64,000 bases of DNA from Opitutales bacterium (GCA_017935025.1 JAGBIL010000044.1:1-64000); one strand, 5' to 3'. Shown: positions 51,103 through 60,464, numbered from the stretch's first letter. Numbers and translations: made by a program. Notes: a model not told the origin generated them from the letters alone.

Positions 51103-54100
51103 ATGGCAAATAAAGCTCCGGCCGAAAAGGGCACGAAATTCGTTTACGAATTCGGCAAGAAAACTGACGGGAACGCGCAAATGCGCAATTTACTTGGCGG
51201 GAAAGGCGCCAACCTCGCTGAAATGGCGCGCATCGGTTTGCCGGTGCCTCCGGGTTTCACTATCAGCACGGAAGTTTGCACGTACTACTACGCGAACAAG
51301 AAAACGTATCCGAAAAGCCTGATGGCAGACGTGCGTTCTGCCGTTTCCAATATCGAAAAGCAGCTCGGAAAAAAGTTCGGCGACGCATCCGGATTCCCGT
51401 TGCTCGTCGCTGTTCGTTCCGGAGCCCGCGAATCAATGCCGGGCATGATGGATACGATCTTGAATCTCGGTCTGAACGACGAAACGGTCGAAGCGCTCGC
51501 CCGCGTAACGAATAATGAACGTTTCGCGTGGGACTGCTACCGCCGCTTTGTTCAGATGTACGGCGACGTCGTACTCGGGGTTCAGAAGCTCCCGAATGAA
51601 GACCACGAGCCGTTTGAAACCGTTATTCATGACGTGAAAACCGAAATGCTCGAAAAACCGAATGCGAGCGATACGGAGCTTGGTGTCGTTGAACTTCGCG
51701 AGCTTGTTTTCCGCTTCAAAAAGCTGATTAAGGACCGCACGGGCAATGATTTTCCGACGGATCCGTGGAAGCAGCTCGAAGGGGCGATCGGAGCCGTTTT
51801 CGGTTCATGGATGAACGAGCGTGCCATCATCTACCGCCAGAAATATCACATTCCGTCCGACTGGGGCACGGCGGTTAACGTACAGTCGATGGTCTTCGGG
51901 AACACGGGCGACAAGTCCGGTTCGGGTGTTGCGTTTACGCGCGACCCCGCAAGCGGCGAAAAGGTTTTCTACGGAGAATTTTTGATGAATGCGCAGGGCG
52001 AAGACGTTGTTGCCGGTGTGCGCACGCCGGATCCCGTCGCCCGTCTCGCCACGGTCATGCCTCCGGCGCACAAGCAGTTGCTCTCAATCTGCAAAACGCT
52101 GGAAAACCATTTCCGCGATATGCAGGACTTTGAATTTACGATTGAAGATTCCAAAGTCTTCATGCTTCAAACTCGCAACGGTAAGCGCACGGGTGTTGCG
52201 GCAATCCGCATTGCGTGCGAAATGGTGCGCGAAAAGCTGATTGACTGGAAAACTGCAGTGCGCCGCGTTCCCGCAGATCAGCTCGACCAGGTTCTGGCTC
52301 CGGTGTTTGACCGCAAGGCGCTCAAAGGCGCAAAGGCGATTGCGCACGGGCTTCCTGCCGGCCCCGGTGCGGCTTCCGGAAAAGTTTACTTCAATGCGGA
52401 GCGTGCGGAAGCGGCCGCGGCAAGCGGCGAAAAAGTTTTGCTCGTGCGCCTCGAAACCTCTCCTGAAGACTTGCGCGGCATGATTGCGGCGGAAGGTATT
52501 TTGACAGCGCGCGGGGGCGTTTCTTCGCACGCGGCGCTCGTCGCCCGCCAGATGGGTAAGGTCTGTGTCAGCGGGGCTTCCTCCATTGATATTGACTATG
52601 CCAACCGCACTCTTTCTGTCGGAGATATTTCGGTTAAGGAAGGGGAATGGATGAGCATTGACGGGACGACCGGAGATGTGTTCCTCGGTCAGATTGCAAC
52701 GGCACCCAGCGATGTCATTCTCGGCGTTGTCCGCGGGAACGAAGAAGCCAAAAAGACGGCGACGTACAAAAACTTTGCCCAACTGATGGCATGGTGCAAA
52801 AAGGTAACGCGCCTCGGTGTACGCACGAATGCGGACGCGCCGTCGCAGACCGCCGTTGCCGTCTCGTTCGGAGCGCAGGGGATCGGTCTTACCCGCACGG
52901 AGCATATGTTTTTTGAAGGAGATCGCATCGATTCCGTTCGTGAAATGATTCTCGCAACGGATTTGGAAGGACGCCGCGCGGCTGTGAACAAGTTGCTTCC
53001 GTATCAGCGCGGAGACTTTGAAGGCATTTTCCGCGAACTCAAAGGTTTGCCGGCAACGATCCGACTGCTCGACCCGCCGTTGCACGAATTTCTCCCGCAG
53101 ACGAAGGAGCAGCAACTCGACCTCGCGAAAAAACTCGGCGTTCCCGTGGAACATATTCAGCGTCGCGTCGCGGAACTCCACGAGTTCAACCCGATGCTCG
53201 GACACCGCGGGTGCCGCCTCGGAATTTCCTATCCGGAAATTACGGAAATGCAGGCGCGTGCGATTTTCGAAGCGGCGGCGATTTGCTTGAAGGAAAAAAT
53301 CCGTGTCGCGCCGGAAGTGATGATTCCGCTTGTCGGCTTTGCCGCGGAGTTCAAAAATCAGGCGGAAGTCGTACTCCGTGTCGCCGCAGAAGTGATGGCG
53401 GAAAAGAAAGTGAAGATTTCTTACAAGGTCGGCACGATGATCGAAATTCCCCGTGCTTGTGCAACGGCGGACAAGATCGCGGAGAACGCGGAATTTTTCT
53501 CCTTCGGAACAAACGATCTGACGCAGACTTCGCTCGGGATGAGCCGCGACGACTCCGGCTCTTTCCTCGGTGATTACACGAATTTGGAAATCGTGAAGTG
53601 CAATCCGTTCGCCTCCATTGATCAGGAAGGTGTCGGTGCCATGATGAAGCTCGGTGTTACGCTCGGGCGTCAGGCGCGTCCGGACATTAAGCTCGGTATT
53701 TGCGGTGAACACGGCGGAGATCCCGAATCCGTCAAGTTCTGCCATCGCATCGGTTTAACCTATGTCAGTTGCTCTCCTTATCGTGTGCCCACGGCTCGCC
53801 TTGCGGCGGCACAGGCTGCGATTGAGGAGGAAATTTCGTTAACCCAACCCAAAACTAATCCTATGGCTACAGCAAAAACCACGAAGAAACCGGTCGCCAA
53901 GAAGGCTCCTGCAAAGAAGGCGGCTCCGGCGAAAAAAGCTCCGGCGAAGAAGTCGGTAGCGAAGAAGACGGCTCCGGCGAAAAAACCGGTCGCCAAGAAA
54001 GTTCCGGCGAAGAAAACGGCTCCGGCAAAAGCGGTTGCCGTAAAAAAAGCTCCGGCGAAAAAGGCTGCCGCTCCGAAAGCCCCGGCAAAAAAAACTGCCC

Positions 54101-54285
54101 CGGCGAAAAAACCGGCTGCTAAAAAGGCTCCCGCCAAGAAAGCGGCTCCGGCAAAAGCGGTTGCCGTGAAAAAAGCTCCGGCGAAGAAGGCGGCTCCCGT
54201 GAAAAAAGCTCCGGCGAAGAAAGCGGCCTCCGCTAAGAAAACCGGGTGCTGCAAAAGCAAAAAAGCCTGTGCGAAGAAAAAATAA
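51103..54285 (+). CDS. ppdK: Pyruvate, phosphate dikinase with C-terminal histone-H1-like tail
   Basis: A 1060-residue protein. Residues 1 to about 905 are full-length PPDK: ATP-grasp N-terminal half ([20 protein letters not shown]), phosphohistidine domain ([15 protein letters not shown], catalytic His476), and the TIM-barrel PEP/pyruvate domain ([10 protein letters not shown], catalytic Cys867 in [11 protein letters not shown]). After [13 protein letters not shown] an in-frame Met921 begins a 140-residue Lys/Ala/Pro tail of KKAPAKKA-type repeats ending in [15 protein letters not shown]. It resembles bacterial histone-H1-like proteins, including those of Chlamydiae. The frame is continuous with no stop between. 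Alternatives are an internal start at 53863 giving a separate DNA-binding protein, or a lost stop codon. Confidence 0.93.
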   Translation: MANKAPAEKGTKFVYEFGKKTDGNAQMRNLLGGKGANLAEMARIGLPVPPGFTISTEVCTYYYANKKTYPKSLMADVRSAVSNIEKQLGKKFGDASGFPLLVAVRSGARESMPGMMDTILNLGLNDETVEALARVTNNERFAWDCYRRFVQMYGDVVLGVQKLPNEDHEPFETVIHDVKTEMLEKPNASDTELGVVELRELVFRFKKLIKDRTGNDFPTDPWKQLEGAIGAVFGSWMNERAIIYRQKYHIPSDWGTAVNVQSMVFGNTGDKSGSGVAFTRDPASGEKVFYGEFLMNAQGEDVVAGVRTPDPVARLATVMPPAHKQLLSICKTLENHFRDMQDFEFTIEDSKVFMLQTRNGKRTGVAAIRIACEMVREKLIDWKTAVRRVPADQLDQVLAPVFDRKALKGAKAIAHGLPAGPGAASGKVYFNAERAEAAAASGEKVLLVRLETSPEDLRGMIAAEGILTARGGVSSHAALVARQMGKVCVSGASSIDIDYANRTLSVGDISVKEGEWMSIDGTTGDVFLGQIATAPSDVILGVVRGNEEAKKTATYKNFAQLMAWCKKVTRLGVRTNADAPSQTAVAVSFGAQGIGLTRTEHMFFEGDRIDSVREMILATDLEGRRAAVNKLLPYQRGDFEGIFRELKGLPATIRLLDPPLHEFLPQTKEQQLDLAKKLGVPVEHIQRRVAELHEFNPMLGHRGCRLGISYPEITEMQARAIFEAAAICLKEKIRVAPEVMIPLVGFAAEFKNQAEVVLRVAAEVMAEKKVKISYKVGTMIEIPRACATADKIAENAEFFSFGTNDLTQTSLGMSRDDSGSFLGDYTNLEIVKCNPFASIDQEGVGAMMKLGVTLGRQARPDIKLGICGEHGGDPESVKFCHRIGLTYVSCSPYRVPTARLAAAQAAIEEEISLTQPKTNPMATAKTTKKPVAKKAPAKKAAPAKKAPAKKSVAKKTAPAKKPVAKKVPAKKTAPAKAVAVKKAPAKKAAAPKAPAKKTAPAKKPAAKKAPAKKAAPAKAVAVKKAPAKKAAPVKKAPAKKAASAKKTGCCKSKKACAKKK

Positions 54286-54305
54286 TTTTTCGTACTGAAT
54301 AGAAA

Positions 54306-54338
54306 AACGTCGGCGGACTCGTTCCCGCCGGCGTTTTT
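54306..54338 (+). terminator. Terminator of ppdK
   Basis: AACG-T-CGGCGG (54306-54316) pairs with CCGCCG-G-CGTT (54325-54335), followed by six T. The loop side contains CGTTCCCGC. Confidence 0.8.
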
Positions 54339-54383
54339 TATTTCCCGCTTTTAACTTTTCTACTTGTTACTCTCAATGTTCTA

Positions 54384-55460
54384 CTAAACATACACCCCGC
54401 CGCCGAGGAGAACGGTCCCGTCGTACAGCGCGAGAATTTGCCCGGATGCTATGGCGCGTTGTGTGTGTCTGTAGGCGATGTGAGCGCCGCCGTTCCCGTC
54501 GGGTGTGAAAATAATCGGAGTGGACGCGTCTCGATAGCGTACCCGGGCAAGCAGTTCGCATTTTTCCGTCACGGGTCTGTTAACCCACGATAAATTGTTT
54601 ACGAACGATTCGTCCGTGTAGAGTCCGGGAACGTCGCGGTGGTCAAAGGCGACGACGAGTTCGTTTTCCTCAAAGCGTTTGGCAACGACGACGTAGTATT
54701 CGTTGTCGGTGTTCGACGGAATATTGATTCCGCGTCGCTGACCTATTGTGTAGCGGTGCAAGCCTCTGTGTTCGCCGAGAATTTTTCCTGCGGTGTTGAC
54801 GATCTTTCCCGGGGATTCCGGAATGTATTGTTCGAGAAATTCGTTGATTCGGATTTTCCCGATGAAGCAGATGCCTTGGCTGTCCTTGCGCTTGGCGTTC
54901 GGTAGGTTCGCATCAGCGGCAATTTGGCGAAGCTCGGGTTTTAAAAGATGCCCGACCGGAAAAAGTGCGCGGCGGACCTGTTCCTGCTTGAGCAGGGCGA
55001 GAAAGTAGCTTTGGTCTTTGTTCGGGTCGTTCCCGCAGAGGATATCGGCGCTCCCGTCGGCATTGTTTCTGCGGCGTGCGTAGTGCCCGGTAGCGATAAA
55101 ATCGAAGCCGTCGGCAAAGGCTTTTCGAGCGAACACACCGAATTTCATCTCGCGGTTGCAGAGGACATCGGGATTCGGCGTAACTCCGTTTCTGTATCCT
55201 TCAACGAGATACGAAACAATGTGTTCGCGATAATCTTTGATGAGGTCGACGACTTTGAACGGAATTTCCAGTTTTTCGGCAACGGCCCGCGCGTTAGAAA
55301 CGTCGTCTTCCCACGGACATTCGCCGAGGAATTTTCCGCCCTCTTCGTTCATCCATGTTCGCATATAGGCGGCGTGTACGTCGTGCCCCTCGCGCTTCAA
55401 AAGAAGCGCGGCGACGGCGCTGTCCACGCCTCCGGAGAGTGCGACCAAAATTTTTGCCAT
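54384..55460 (-). CDS. mnmA: tRNA-specific 2-thiouridylase MnmA
   Basis: A 358-residue PP-loop enzyme: [13 protein letters not shown] (residues 9-21), catalytic Cys101 in [13 protein letters not shown] and the second redox Cys198 in [10 protein letters not shown], with [10 protein letters not shown] between. The family end domain ([18 protein letters not shown]) is present. It adds sulfur to U34 of tRNA-Lys, -Glu and -Gln. It stands alone; the sulfur relay genes are elsewhere. One motif copy (about 55027) lies inside the gene. Confidence 0.96.
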   Translation of the reverse strand: MAKILVALSGGVDSAVAALLLKREGHDVHAAYMRTWMNEEGGKFLGECPWEDDVSNARAVAEKLEIPFKVVDLIKDYREHIVSYLVEGYRNGVTPNPDVLCNREMKFGVFARKAFADGFDFIATGHYARRRNNADGSADILCGNDPNKDQSYFLALLKQEQVRRALFPVGHLLKPELRQIAADANLPNAKRKDSQGICFIGKIRINEFLEQYIPESPGKIVNTAGKILGEHRGLHRYTIGQRRGINIPSNTDNEYYVVVAKRFEENELVVAFDHRDVPGLYTDESFVNNLSWVNRPVTEKCELLARVRYRDASTPIIFTPDGNGGAHIAYRHTQRAIASGQILALYDGTVLLGGGVYV

Positions 55461-55571
55461 ACCTCGAGAGATTAAAGGTTAGTGTTTAATGCTTAAAGAA
55501 GGATTTACTGTTCCCGAAAAATTAAATCTCCGCAGCATCACGCACGGAGAGCGCCGTTCGTTTTTTTTTGT

Positions 55572-56012
55572 TTACGCGAGGAATACGACGATCGCGGCGG
55601 CGGTGTCGCTCGTGTGAGAAAGGGAGAGAAGGGCGCGCGAGGCTCCGCGTTCCCGCAGGGCGATTTGCGCTCGTGCAGAGAGGGTGAATACGGGGGCTCC
55701 GCGTTCGTCGTTGATGACTCCGGCATCCGTCATGGCAAATTCCGCCCCGATACCGGTCCCGAGAGCTTTGGAAAATGCTTCTTTGGCGGCCCAACGTGCG
55801 GCAAACGAAGCCCATTGCGCGTTCCCGCGACTTTTGCAGAGCTCGGCTTCTTCTGCGGTGAAAACTTTTCCTATAAACGCCGCTTTATGGCGTTCGATTG
55901 CTTTGCGGACGCGGGTTACGGATTCCAAATCAATTCCGATCGCGACGACGTTTGTTCCCGCGGGAATCTGCGGGAACGGGGGAATTTCCTGCCCGTGAAA
56001 CTCGGGATTCAC
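55572..56012 (-). CDS. acpS: Holo-[acyl-carrier-protein] synthase
   Basis: A 146-residue phosphopantetheinyl transferase with the metal-binding Asp28 (AIGIDLESVTRV) and Glu78 (FAARWAAKEAFSKALGTG), and the family end HTSDTAAAIVVF. It has 20 more residues at the N terminus than E. coli AcpS; no internal start matches better. It activates acyl carrier protein. The gene follows pdxJ on the same strand 36 bases away, a common pairing. Confidence 0.94.
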   Translation of the reverse strand: MNPEFHGQEIPPFPQIPAGTNVVAIGIDLESVTRVRKAIERHKAAFIGKVFTAEEAELCKSRGNAQWASFAARWAAKEAFSKALGTGIGAEFAMTDAGVINDERGAPVFTLSARAQIALRERGASRALLSLSHTSDTAAAIVVFLA

Positions 56013-56048
56013 TTTTTGAGATTTTGTGATTTCGTAATTACGGAATCA

Positions 56049-56828
56049 TTACGGACGAGGCGGCGTGGTGAGCCCGGCACGAATGCGTTGCTTCATCTCG
56101 CGAACGGCTTCGCCGATTCCAAACAACACGGAACGGCAGAGAATGGAGTGCCCGATGTTGAGTTCATGCAGGTGCGGAATGTCGACGACTTCGGCAATGT
56201 TGACGTAGTTGATTCCGTGCCCGGCGTTGGAAACAATGCCGACGTTTGAGGCGGCTTCCGTTGCGCGGCAGAGGCGTCGGAACTCGCGGGAACGCGCCGC
56301 TTTGTCGTAGTACGCGTTGGCGTACGCTCCCGTGTGGAACTCAATAACGGGCGCGGAGATGGACTGTGCGGCATCAATCTGTTTTTGCTCCGGGTCGAGA
56401 AAAAGGCTGGTGACGATTCCGGCTTCCGTGAATTTTGCGGTGATTTCGCGAAGCTCGTCGATGCGTGCGGCGGCATCGAGCCCGCCTTCGGTGGAAACTT
56501 CCTCGCGGCGTTCGGGAACGAGGCAAACAGAATCCGGTTTGAGGTTCAGCGCAAACGCAACCATTTCCGGCGTTGCCGCCATCTCGAGGTTCAGGCGCGT
56601 TTGAATCGTTTCGCGCAGGCGGAGAACGTCGCGGTCCTGAATGTGGCGACGGTCTTCACGGAGATGAACAGTAATCCCGTCGGCTCCGGCTTGCTCGGCG
56701 GCGAGGGCTACGGCGACGGGGTCCGGCTCCACCATTTGCCCGCAGGTACGCGGATAATCACGGTAGCGCGCTTGGCGCAAAGTTGTGGCGTGGTCGATAT
56801 TCACGCCCAGGAGAATCGCTTTTTTCAT
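56049..56828 (-). CDS. pdxJ: Pyridoxine 5'-phosphate synthase
   Basis: A 259-residue TIM-barrel protein: GVNIDHATTLRQARYRDYP at the start, GADGITVHLREDRRHIQDRDV, FALNLKPDSVCLVPERREEVSTEGGLD and a C-terminal NAGHGINYVNI/ELNIGHSI. These are the conserved PdxJ motifs that bind deoxyxylulose phosphate and 3-amino-1-hydroxyacetone phosphate. It makes vitamin B6 precursors by the DXP-dependent path. Likely co-transcribed with acpS. Confidence 0.97.
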   Translation of the reverse strand: MKKAILLGVNIDHATTLRQARYRDYPRTCGQMVEPDPVAVALAAEQAGADGITVHLREDRRHIQDRDVLRLRETIQTRLNLEMAATPEMVAFALNLKPDSVCLVPERREEVSTEGGLDAAARIDELREITAKFTEAGIVTSLFLDPEQKQIDAAQSISAPVIEFHTGAYANAYYDKAARSREFRRLCRATEAASNVGIVSNAGHGINYVNIAEVVDIPHLHELNIGHSILCRSVLFGIGEAVREMKQRIRAGLTTPPRP

Positions 56829-56854
56829 CGTTTGAAAAAATTATCCGAAAAAAT

Positions 56855-56939
56855 TGGTGCCCGGGACAGGACTTGAACCTGCACGCCTCTCGGCAAAGGA
56901 ACCTAAATCCTTCGTGTCTGCCAATTTCACCACCCGGGC
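56855..56939 (-). tRNA. tRNA-Leu (TAG anticodon)
   Basis: Minus strand: acceptor GCCCGGG pairs with CCCGGGC, discriminator A and encoded CCA (56855-56857). The anticodon loop TTTAGGT gives TAG, the long variable arm (TTGCCGAGAGGCG) is that of a class II tRNA, and the T arm is GGTTCAAGTCC. Confidence 0.96.
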
Positions 56940-57017
56940 GGGTTGCCGAAAGCCTCAAATAAATGCGAGTTTGCGCGGGAACGCAATGCGCGATTCTCGA
57001 AAATTTCGGGAGGGGCG

Positions 57018-57629
57018 TCAGTCTCTTGCGAAAAACCGGGAAAGAGCGGCAAATGCGTTCCCGCGGTGGCTGAGACTGTCTTTGGTCGCACCGTCGAGCT
57101 CCGCAAACGTTTGCGAAAATCCCTGCGGGACAAAAACCGGGTCGTAGCCGAATCCTCCGTTGCCGGATTCCCGGGTCGCGATGGAGCCGTGGCAGCGAGC
57201 TTCGAAAACGGATTCCGTGCCGTCCGGAGAAATGAGCAGGAGCAGGCAAACGAAGTGCGCGCCGCGTTGTTCGGCGGGAACGCCCACGAGTGCGGAGAGC
57301 AACTTGCGGCGGTTTTCTTCGGCGGTCGCTTCGGGTCCGGCGTAGTAAGCGGTTTCCACGCCGGGCGCACCGTCGAGCGCATCGACGCAGAGCCCGCTGT
57401 CGTCGGCAAGAACGAAAAAGTCTGCGGGAACGCGTTTTTTCAGCGCCTGCGCTTTCAGGCGGGCGTTTCCGAGAAATGTTCCCGAGTCTTCAACGACGTG
57501 CGGCATCCCGTTTTCAAGAACGTCTTTTGCGGAAACGAACCGAATCTGCGGAAGCGAAAAAACTTCGGCGAGGCGGTTAAATTCTTCGACTTTGTGTGCG
57601 TTTCCTGTGGCGATAACGATGGTTTTCAT
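57018..57629 (-). CDS. rdgB: XTP/dITP pyrophosphatase (RdgB/HAM1 family)
   Basis: A 203-residue protein with the family start IVIATGNAHKVEEFNRL, the substrate loop VLADDSGLCVDALDGAPGVETAYYAG and the end GNGGFGYDPVFVPQG with AELDGATKDSLSHRGNAF. It removes non-canonical purine triphosphates from the nucleotide pool. Follows the tRNA-Leu gene on the same strand; the marC-like gene lies 21 bases upstream, so they may share a transcript. Confidence 0.95.
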   Translation of the reverse strand: MKTIVIATGNAHKVEEFNRLAEVFSLPQIRFVSAKDVLENGMPHVVEDSGTFLGNARLKAQALKKRVPADFFVLADDSGLCVDALDGAPGVETAYYAGPEATAEENRRKLLSALVGVPAEQRGAHFVCLLLLISPDGTESVFEARCHGSIATRESGNGGFGYDPVFVPQGFSQTFAELDGATKDSLSHRGNAFAALSRFFARD

Positions 57630-57650
57630 GAAAAGGAAAAGTCCGGGGTG

Positions 57651-58331
57651 TCAATTGCGGGAGGAAAGTTCGCCGAGCGCTGCATTTTGAGTTTGCTCCG
57701 GTGCGGGAACGGGTGATTGCAGGCTTTTCATGTAATCGGAAAATCCTCCGAGAATCATTTGGACGGAAATCAGAATCAGCAGCACGCCGACAAAACGTTC
57801 GAGCGCAATGCTCCCGCGGCGACCGAGCCGTTTTACGATTTGGGGCGCGAGAAGCAAAATTGCAAGGCTTGCCGCCCATGCCGTAATCAGGCTTGCTGCA
57901 AAACTGAAAAAGTTCGGTGTGTGTAAAAATTTTGACCCGTTGAGCATGACGATTGCGAGAGAGCTCGGTCCCGCAAACATCGGAATCGCAATCGGGACGA
58001 TAAACGGTTCCGTTTCGCGTGCCGCGACATCCGGCATCGCGTTGGTCATGGCTGCAATGCCGGGGAAAATCATGCCGAGCGCGATCAGGAACAGAACAAT
58101 TCCTCCGCTGATATTCAGCGTGGACGGATCAAGCCCGAAGAACGCGAGAACTTTGTCCCCCGCAAATAGAAAAAGGAGGAGCAGTGCGAGCCCGAAAAGC
58201 ATCTCGCGCACAATGACGCGGGAACGCCGCTCCGGCGGAACCATGCGCAGGAGCGACGGCATCATGACCGAAAGTGCCAACGGATCCAAGACGATGAACA
58301 GGAGAAATGTGGTTGAAAGAAAGTCTTTCAT
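57651..58331 (-). CDS. MarC-family membrane protein
   Basis: A 226-residue protein with six hydrophobic segments. Family features: FIVLDPLALSVMMPSLL near the start, FGLDPSTLNISGGIVLFLIALGMIF in the middle and IAIPMFAGPSSLAIVML. The MarC/UPF0056 family has no agreed function; earlier links to multiple antibiotic resistance were not confirmed and some relatives transport amino acids. Alone with rdgB downstream. Upstream lies a 437-base gap with repeat phrases and the next PEP-CTERM promoter. Confidence 0.87.
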   Translation of the reverse strand: MKDFLSTTFLLFIVLDPLALSVMMPSLLRMVPPERRSRVIVREMLFGLALLLLFLFAGDKVLAFFGLDPSTLNISGGIVLFLIALGMIFPGIAAMTNAMPDVAARETEPFIVPIAIPMFAGPSSLAIVMLNGSKFLHTPNFFSFAASLITAWAASLAILLLAPQIVKRLGRRGSIALERFVGVLLILISVQMILGGFSDYMKSLQSPVPAPEQTQNAALGELSSRN

Positions 58332-58643
58332 GGCGAAGAGATTAAAGGTTTCATTTTTTTCGATAAACAGAAATTTCTCGGGAACACAAAATCCCTCGCG
58401 CAGCCGCAGAGATGCGGAGTTTAGATCGGAATGACGGACTCCGGTCTGTCACCGTTGCGGGAACGGCATGGCGTTTCTGCTAAAATCCGTCGGCTTCTCG
58501 GAAACAGATAAGCGTGCCGCTTTTCCCGTTAAATTAAATATGAAAGATTATGAATAAGAAATGAAGAATCAGCTTTTTTCTCTGTCCTCAAAAACCTTGT
58601 GTGTTCCCGTGGAGGCGGGCTGAGTTCGTTTCTTTTGATAAGC
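58332..58643. other. Intergenic region with repeat phrases, no gene
   Basis: It holds GCAGCCGCAGAGATGCGGAG (the recurring phrase also seen near 45710), one GCGGGAACG (about 58458) and an AT-rich stretch at 58530-58570. The promoter of the next gene starts at 58644. Confidence 0.7.
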
Positions 58644-58695
58644 TACCTGAATGGTAGAAATTGGTATTGACTCGCTTTTTTTTTTTTTGCAATAT
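58644..58695 (+). promoter_or_regulatory. PEP-CTERM promoter with TACC-N5-GGTA dyad and T13 spacer tract
   Basis: TACC (58644-58647), TGAAT, GGTA (58653-58656), 10 bases, TTGACT (58667-58672). The spacer is 17 bp and contains a run of 13 T (58676-58688); CAATAT (58690-58695) is the -10. Two more T than in the tandem copies restores the ideal spacing. Confidence 0.65.
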
Positions 58696-58768
58696 CACAG
58701 ACTCGAAATTGGGACAATATTGTCGGAGACGGTCTCTTACATCTCAATTTCTCTATAAACTTAATAAA

Positions 58769-59659
58769 ATGAAAATACAAAAAACATTGGGGGTAACCTC
58801 GCTTCTCTTCGCCGGAGTTTCCGGGTTGATGGCATTCGTTAACACCTACAGTGAGCACCCGGACTATACCTATACCCAAGTGAAATTTAAGACGCTTGAC
58901 GATGTCGATGTCAAAGGGTCGAACGCAACTACCGGGGTTACAAATTACCACTGGGCGGGAGAAACTCTCGACTTAACCGAGGACGCGCGTTATGAGTTCT
59001 GGTTTAGAGTGAGCTTGTAAGGAACTCCTTCGCTGGAAGTCCGACCTCTATTTAACTTTTATTTTGCGACAGATACGAAAAGTCTGCTCTGCGGGACATA
59101 CTATGGGCCGATGGACGTGGGAACCCCGCCCCTCGTTCCCTCGTCCCTCGGCGTTGGCGGTGTTTTCGCGTTCAATACGAATGTCGCAGACGGCGATTTA
59201 GTGACAGGATCCGATAAGACTTATATTCTTGATGCGCGCGCAGCCGATGCAAACCCTGAATGGACCCCTCCTGATTATTATAGGTCGCCGTCGTCCAGCT
59301 TGCCCTCAGACTACCCGCGCAACGCACTATACGACTACTACATCCGTATCGAGTCATTTGCAGGTAAAGTGAAAGAGCCTAGATTTTTCTTCGGATGTTA
59401 TGATCGGACCAACTCTACTTGGTTGCAGTTCGGGACTCTCGGGTTGTACGGCGATATATATCGGTCAGACTCAACTACGGAGGTCGGGTATTACACCGCA
59501 GACAGCGGAGGCTCGGTGGAAGTTACCCATGCGCAATTTACCAAAAAACTTCGTACGCCTTCCTCGGATCCGAGTATTCCTGAGCCGTCGGCGTTCGGAT
59601 TATTGGCGGGCTTGGGGGCGATCGTCCTTGCCGCGTCTCGCCGCCGCCGTTCCCGCTGA
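58769..59659 (+). pseudogene. PEP-CTERM surface protein gene interrupted by an in-frame TAA
   Basis: The frame from the ATG at 58769 gives a signal peptide (MKIQKTLGVTSLLFAGVSG), then LTEDARYEFWFRVSL and a TAA at 59018-59020 (codon 84). The same frame stays open to 59659 without further stops and ends with the regular tail SIPEPSAFGLLAGLGAIVLA and SRRRRSR. It is a paralogue of the tandem pair. A single base change or a readthrough stop separates the two parts; a restart at 59111 would lack a signal peptide. I cannot exclude a sequencing error. Confidence 0.8.
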
Positions 59660-59753
59660 TTAAGCGAGATTAGACCTGAGGTTCGTCGGGTTTTCTTCGT
59701 GGAAAAATCCGAGCTCATCTGTAAAATTGTAGATTAGAATCAGTACAATTAGA

Positions 59754-59790
59754 CACGCTTGAGAGACGCTCTCAAGCGTGCTTTTTTTTT
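59754..59790 (+). terminator. Terminator after the interrupted PEP-CTERM gene
   Basis: CACGCTTGAGAG (59754-59765), ACG, CTCTCAAGCGTG (59769-59780), then C and nine T. The upstream flank (59659-59750) is a diverged version of the flank after the tandem genes. Confidence 0.9.
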
Positions 59791-60007
59791 GGGGGCGTTT
59801 TAATCCGAGATTAGTGATTCGTAGCTTGAGATTGGCGAGAACCCCGGAGCGATCGGACTTGTCCTCCTCCGCCGCCGCCGTGCTTGCGTACAGTCGCCCC
59901 TCATCTTGAAAGGAGAAAGTTCGCTTTATAACTTCTCTTCATCGCTACCCTCTAATTCTTTAAAAGGGGAGGTGTTTCCGCAAGCCGGAGCCCTTTTTCA
60001 AAAGAAA
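59791..60007. other. Intergenic region without recognisable feature
   Basis: No reading frame, RNA fold or motif copy stands out; GGAGAAAG and GGGGAGG phrases are probably chance. Confidence 0.6.
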
Positions 60008-60044
60008 AAAAAACCGTGCGTCGAAGTTCGACACACGGTTTTTT
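60008..60044 (-). terminator. Terminator of the rplM-rpsI operon, probably bidirectional
   Basis: AAACCGTG...CACACGGTTTT with the inner arms CGTCGAA and TTCGACA (one mismatch), flanked by A-run and T-run on the two sides, directly after rpsI. Confidence 0.8.
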
Positions 60045-60065
60045 GAAAAAAACGCAAAAACGCAA

Positions 60066-60464
60066 TTAGCGTTTGGAGAATTGGAAGCGCTTGCGTGCGC
60101 CCGGCTGACCGCTTTTCTTACGTTCTTTGGAGCGACCGTCGCGCGTGAGCAAGCCGGCTTTTTTCAAAACCGTGCGGAGCTCCGGATTGTATTTTTCGAT
60201 CGCGCGGGCGATGCCGTGGGAGATCGCGCCGGCTTGGCTGTTGCAACCGCCGCCGTTGACGCGAACAGCGATATCAAGCGAGCCGTCAAGTCCCGCAACG
60301 GAGACCGGAAGCGTAGCCGTTTTGGCGAGGGCTTCCGTGAAGCAGTACTCTTCAACCGGCTTATCGTTGACCAGAATCTTGCCGGAGCCGCTGGCAACGC
60401 GAACGCGTGCGGTGGAAGTTTTACGGCGCCCGACGGCGACAAAAACAGGAACGTCTTTATTCAT
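60066..60464 (-). CDS. rpsI: 30S ribosomal protein S9
   Basis: A 132-residue protein: VGRRKTSTARVRV near the start, VNGGGCNSQAGAISHGIARAI in the middle and the basic tail ending KKSGQPGARKRFQFSKR, which reaches the P-site tRNA in ribosomes. Standard length. It lies 18 bases behind rplM, the usual pair. Confidence 0.98.
   Translation of the reverse strand: MNKDVPVFVAVGRRKTSTARVRVASGSGKILVNDKPVEEYCFTEALAKTATLPVSVAGLDGSLDIAVRVNGGGCNSQAGAISHGIARAIEKYNPELRTVLKKAGLLTRDGRSKERKKSGQPGARKRFQFSKR

Noticed and set aside
53860-54285. The repeated Lys/Ala/Pro codons as a CRISPR or tandem DNA repeat
   Set aside because: Units vary in length and codon use and keep the reading frame, so the repetition is at the protein level. 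No CRISPR array is present in the window.
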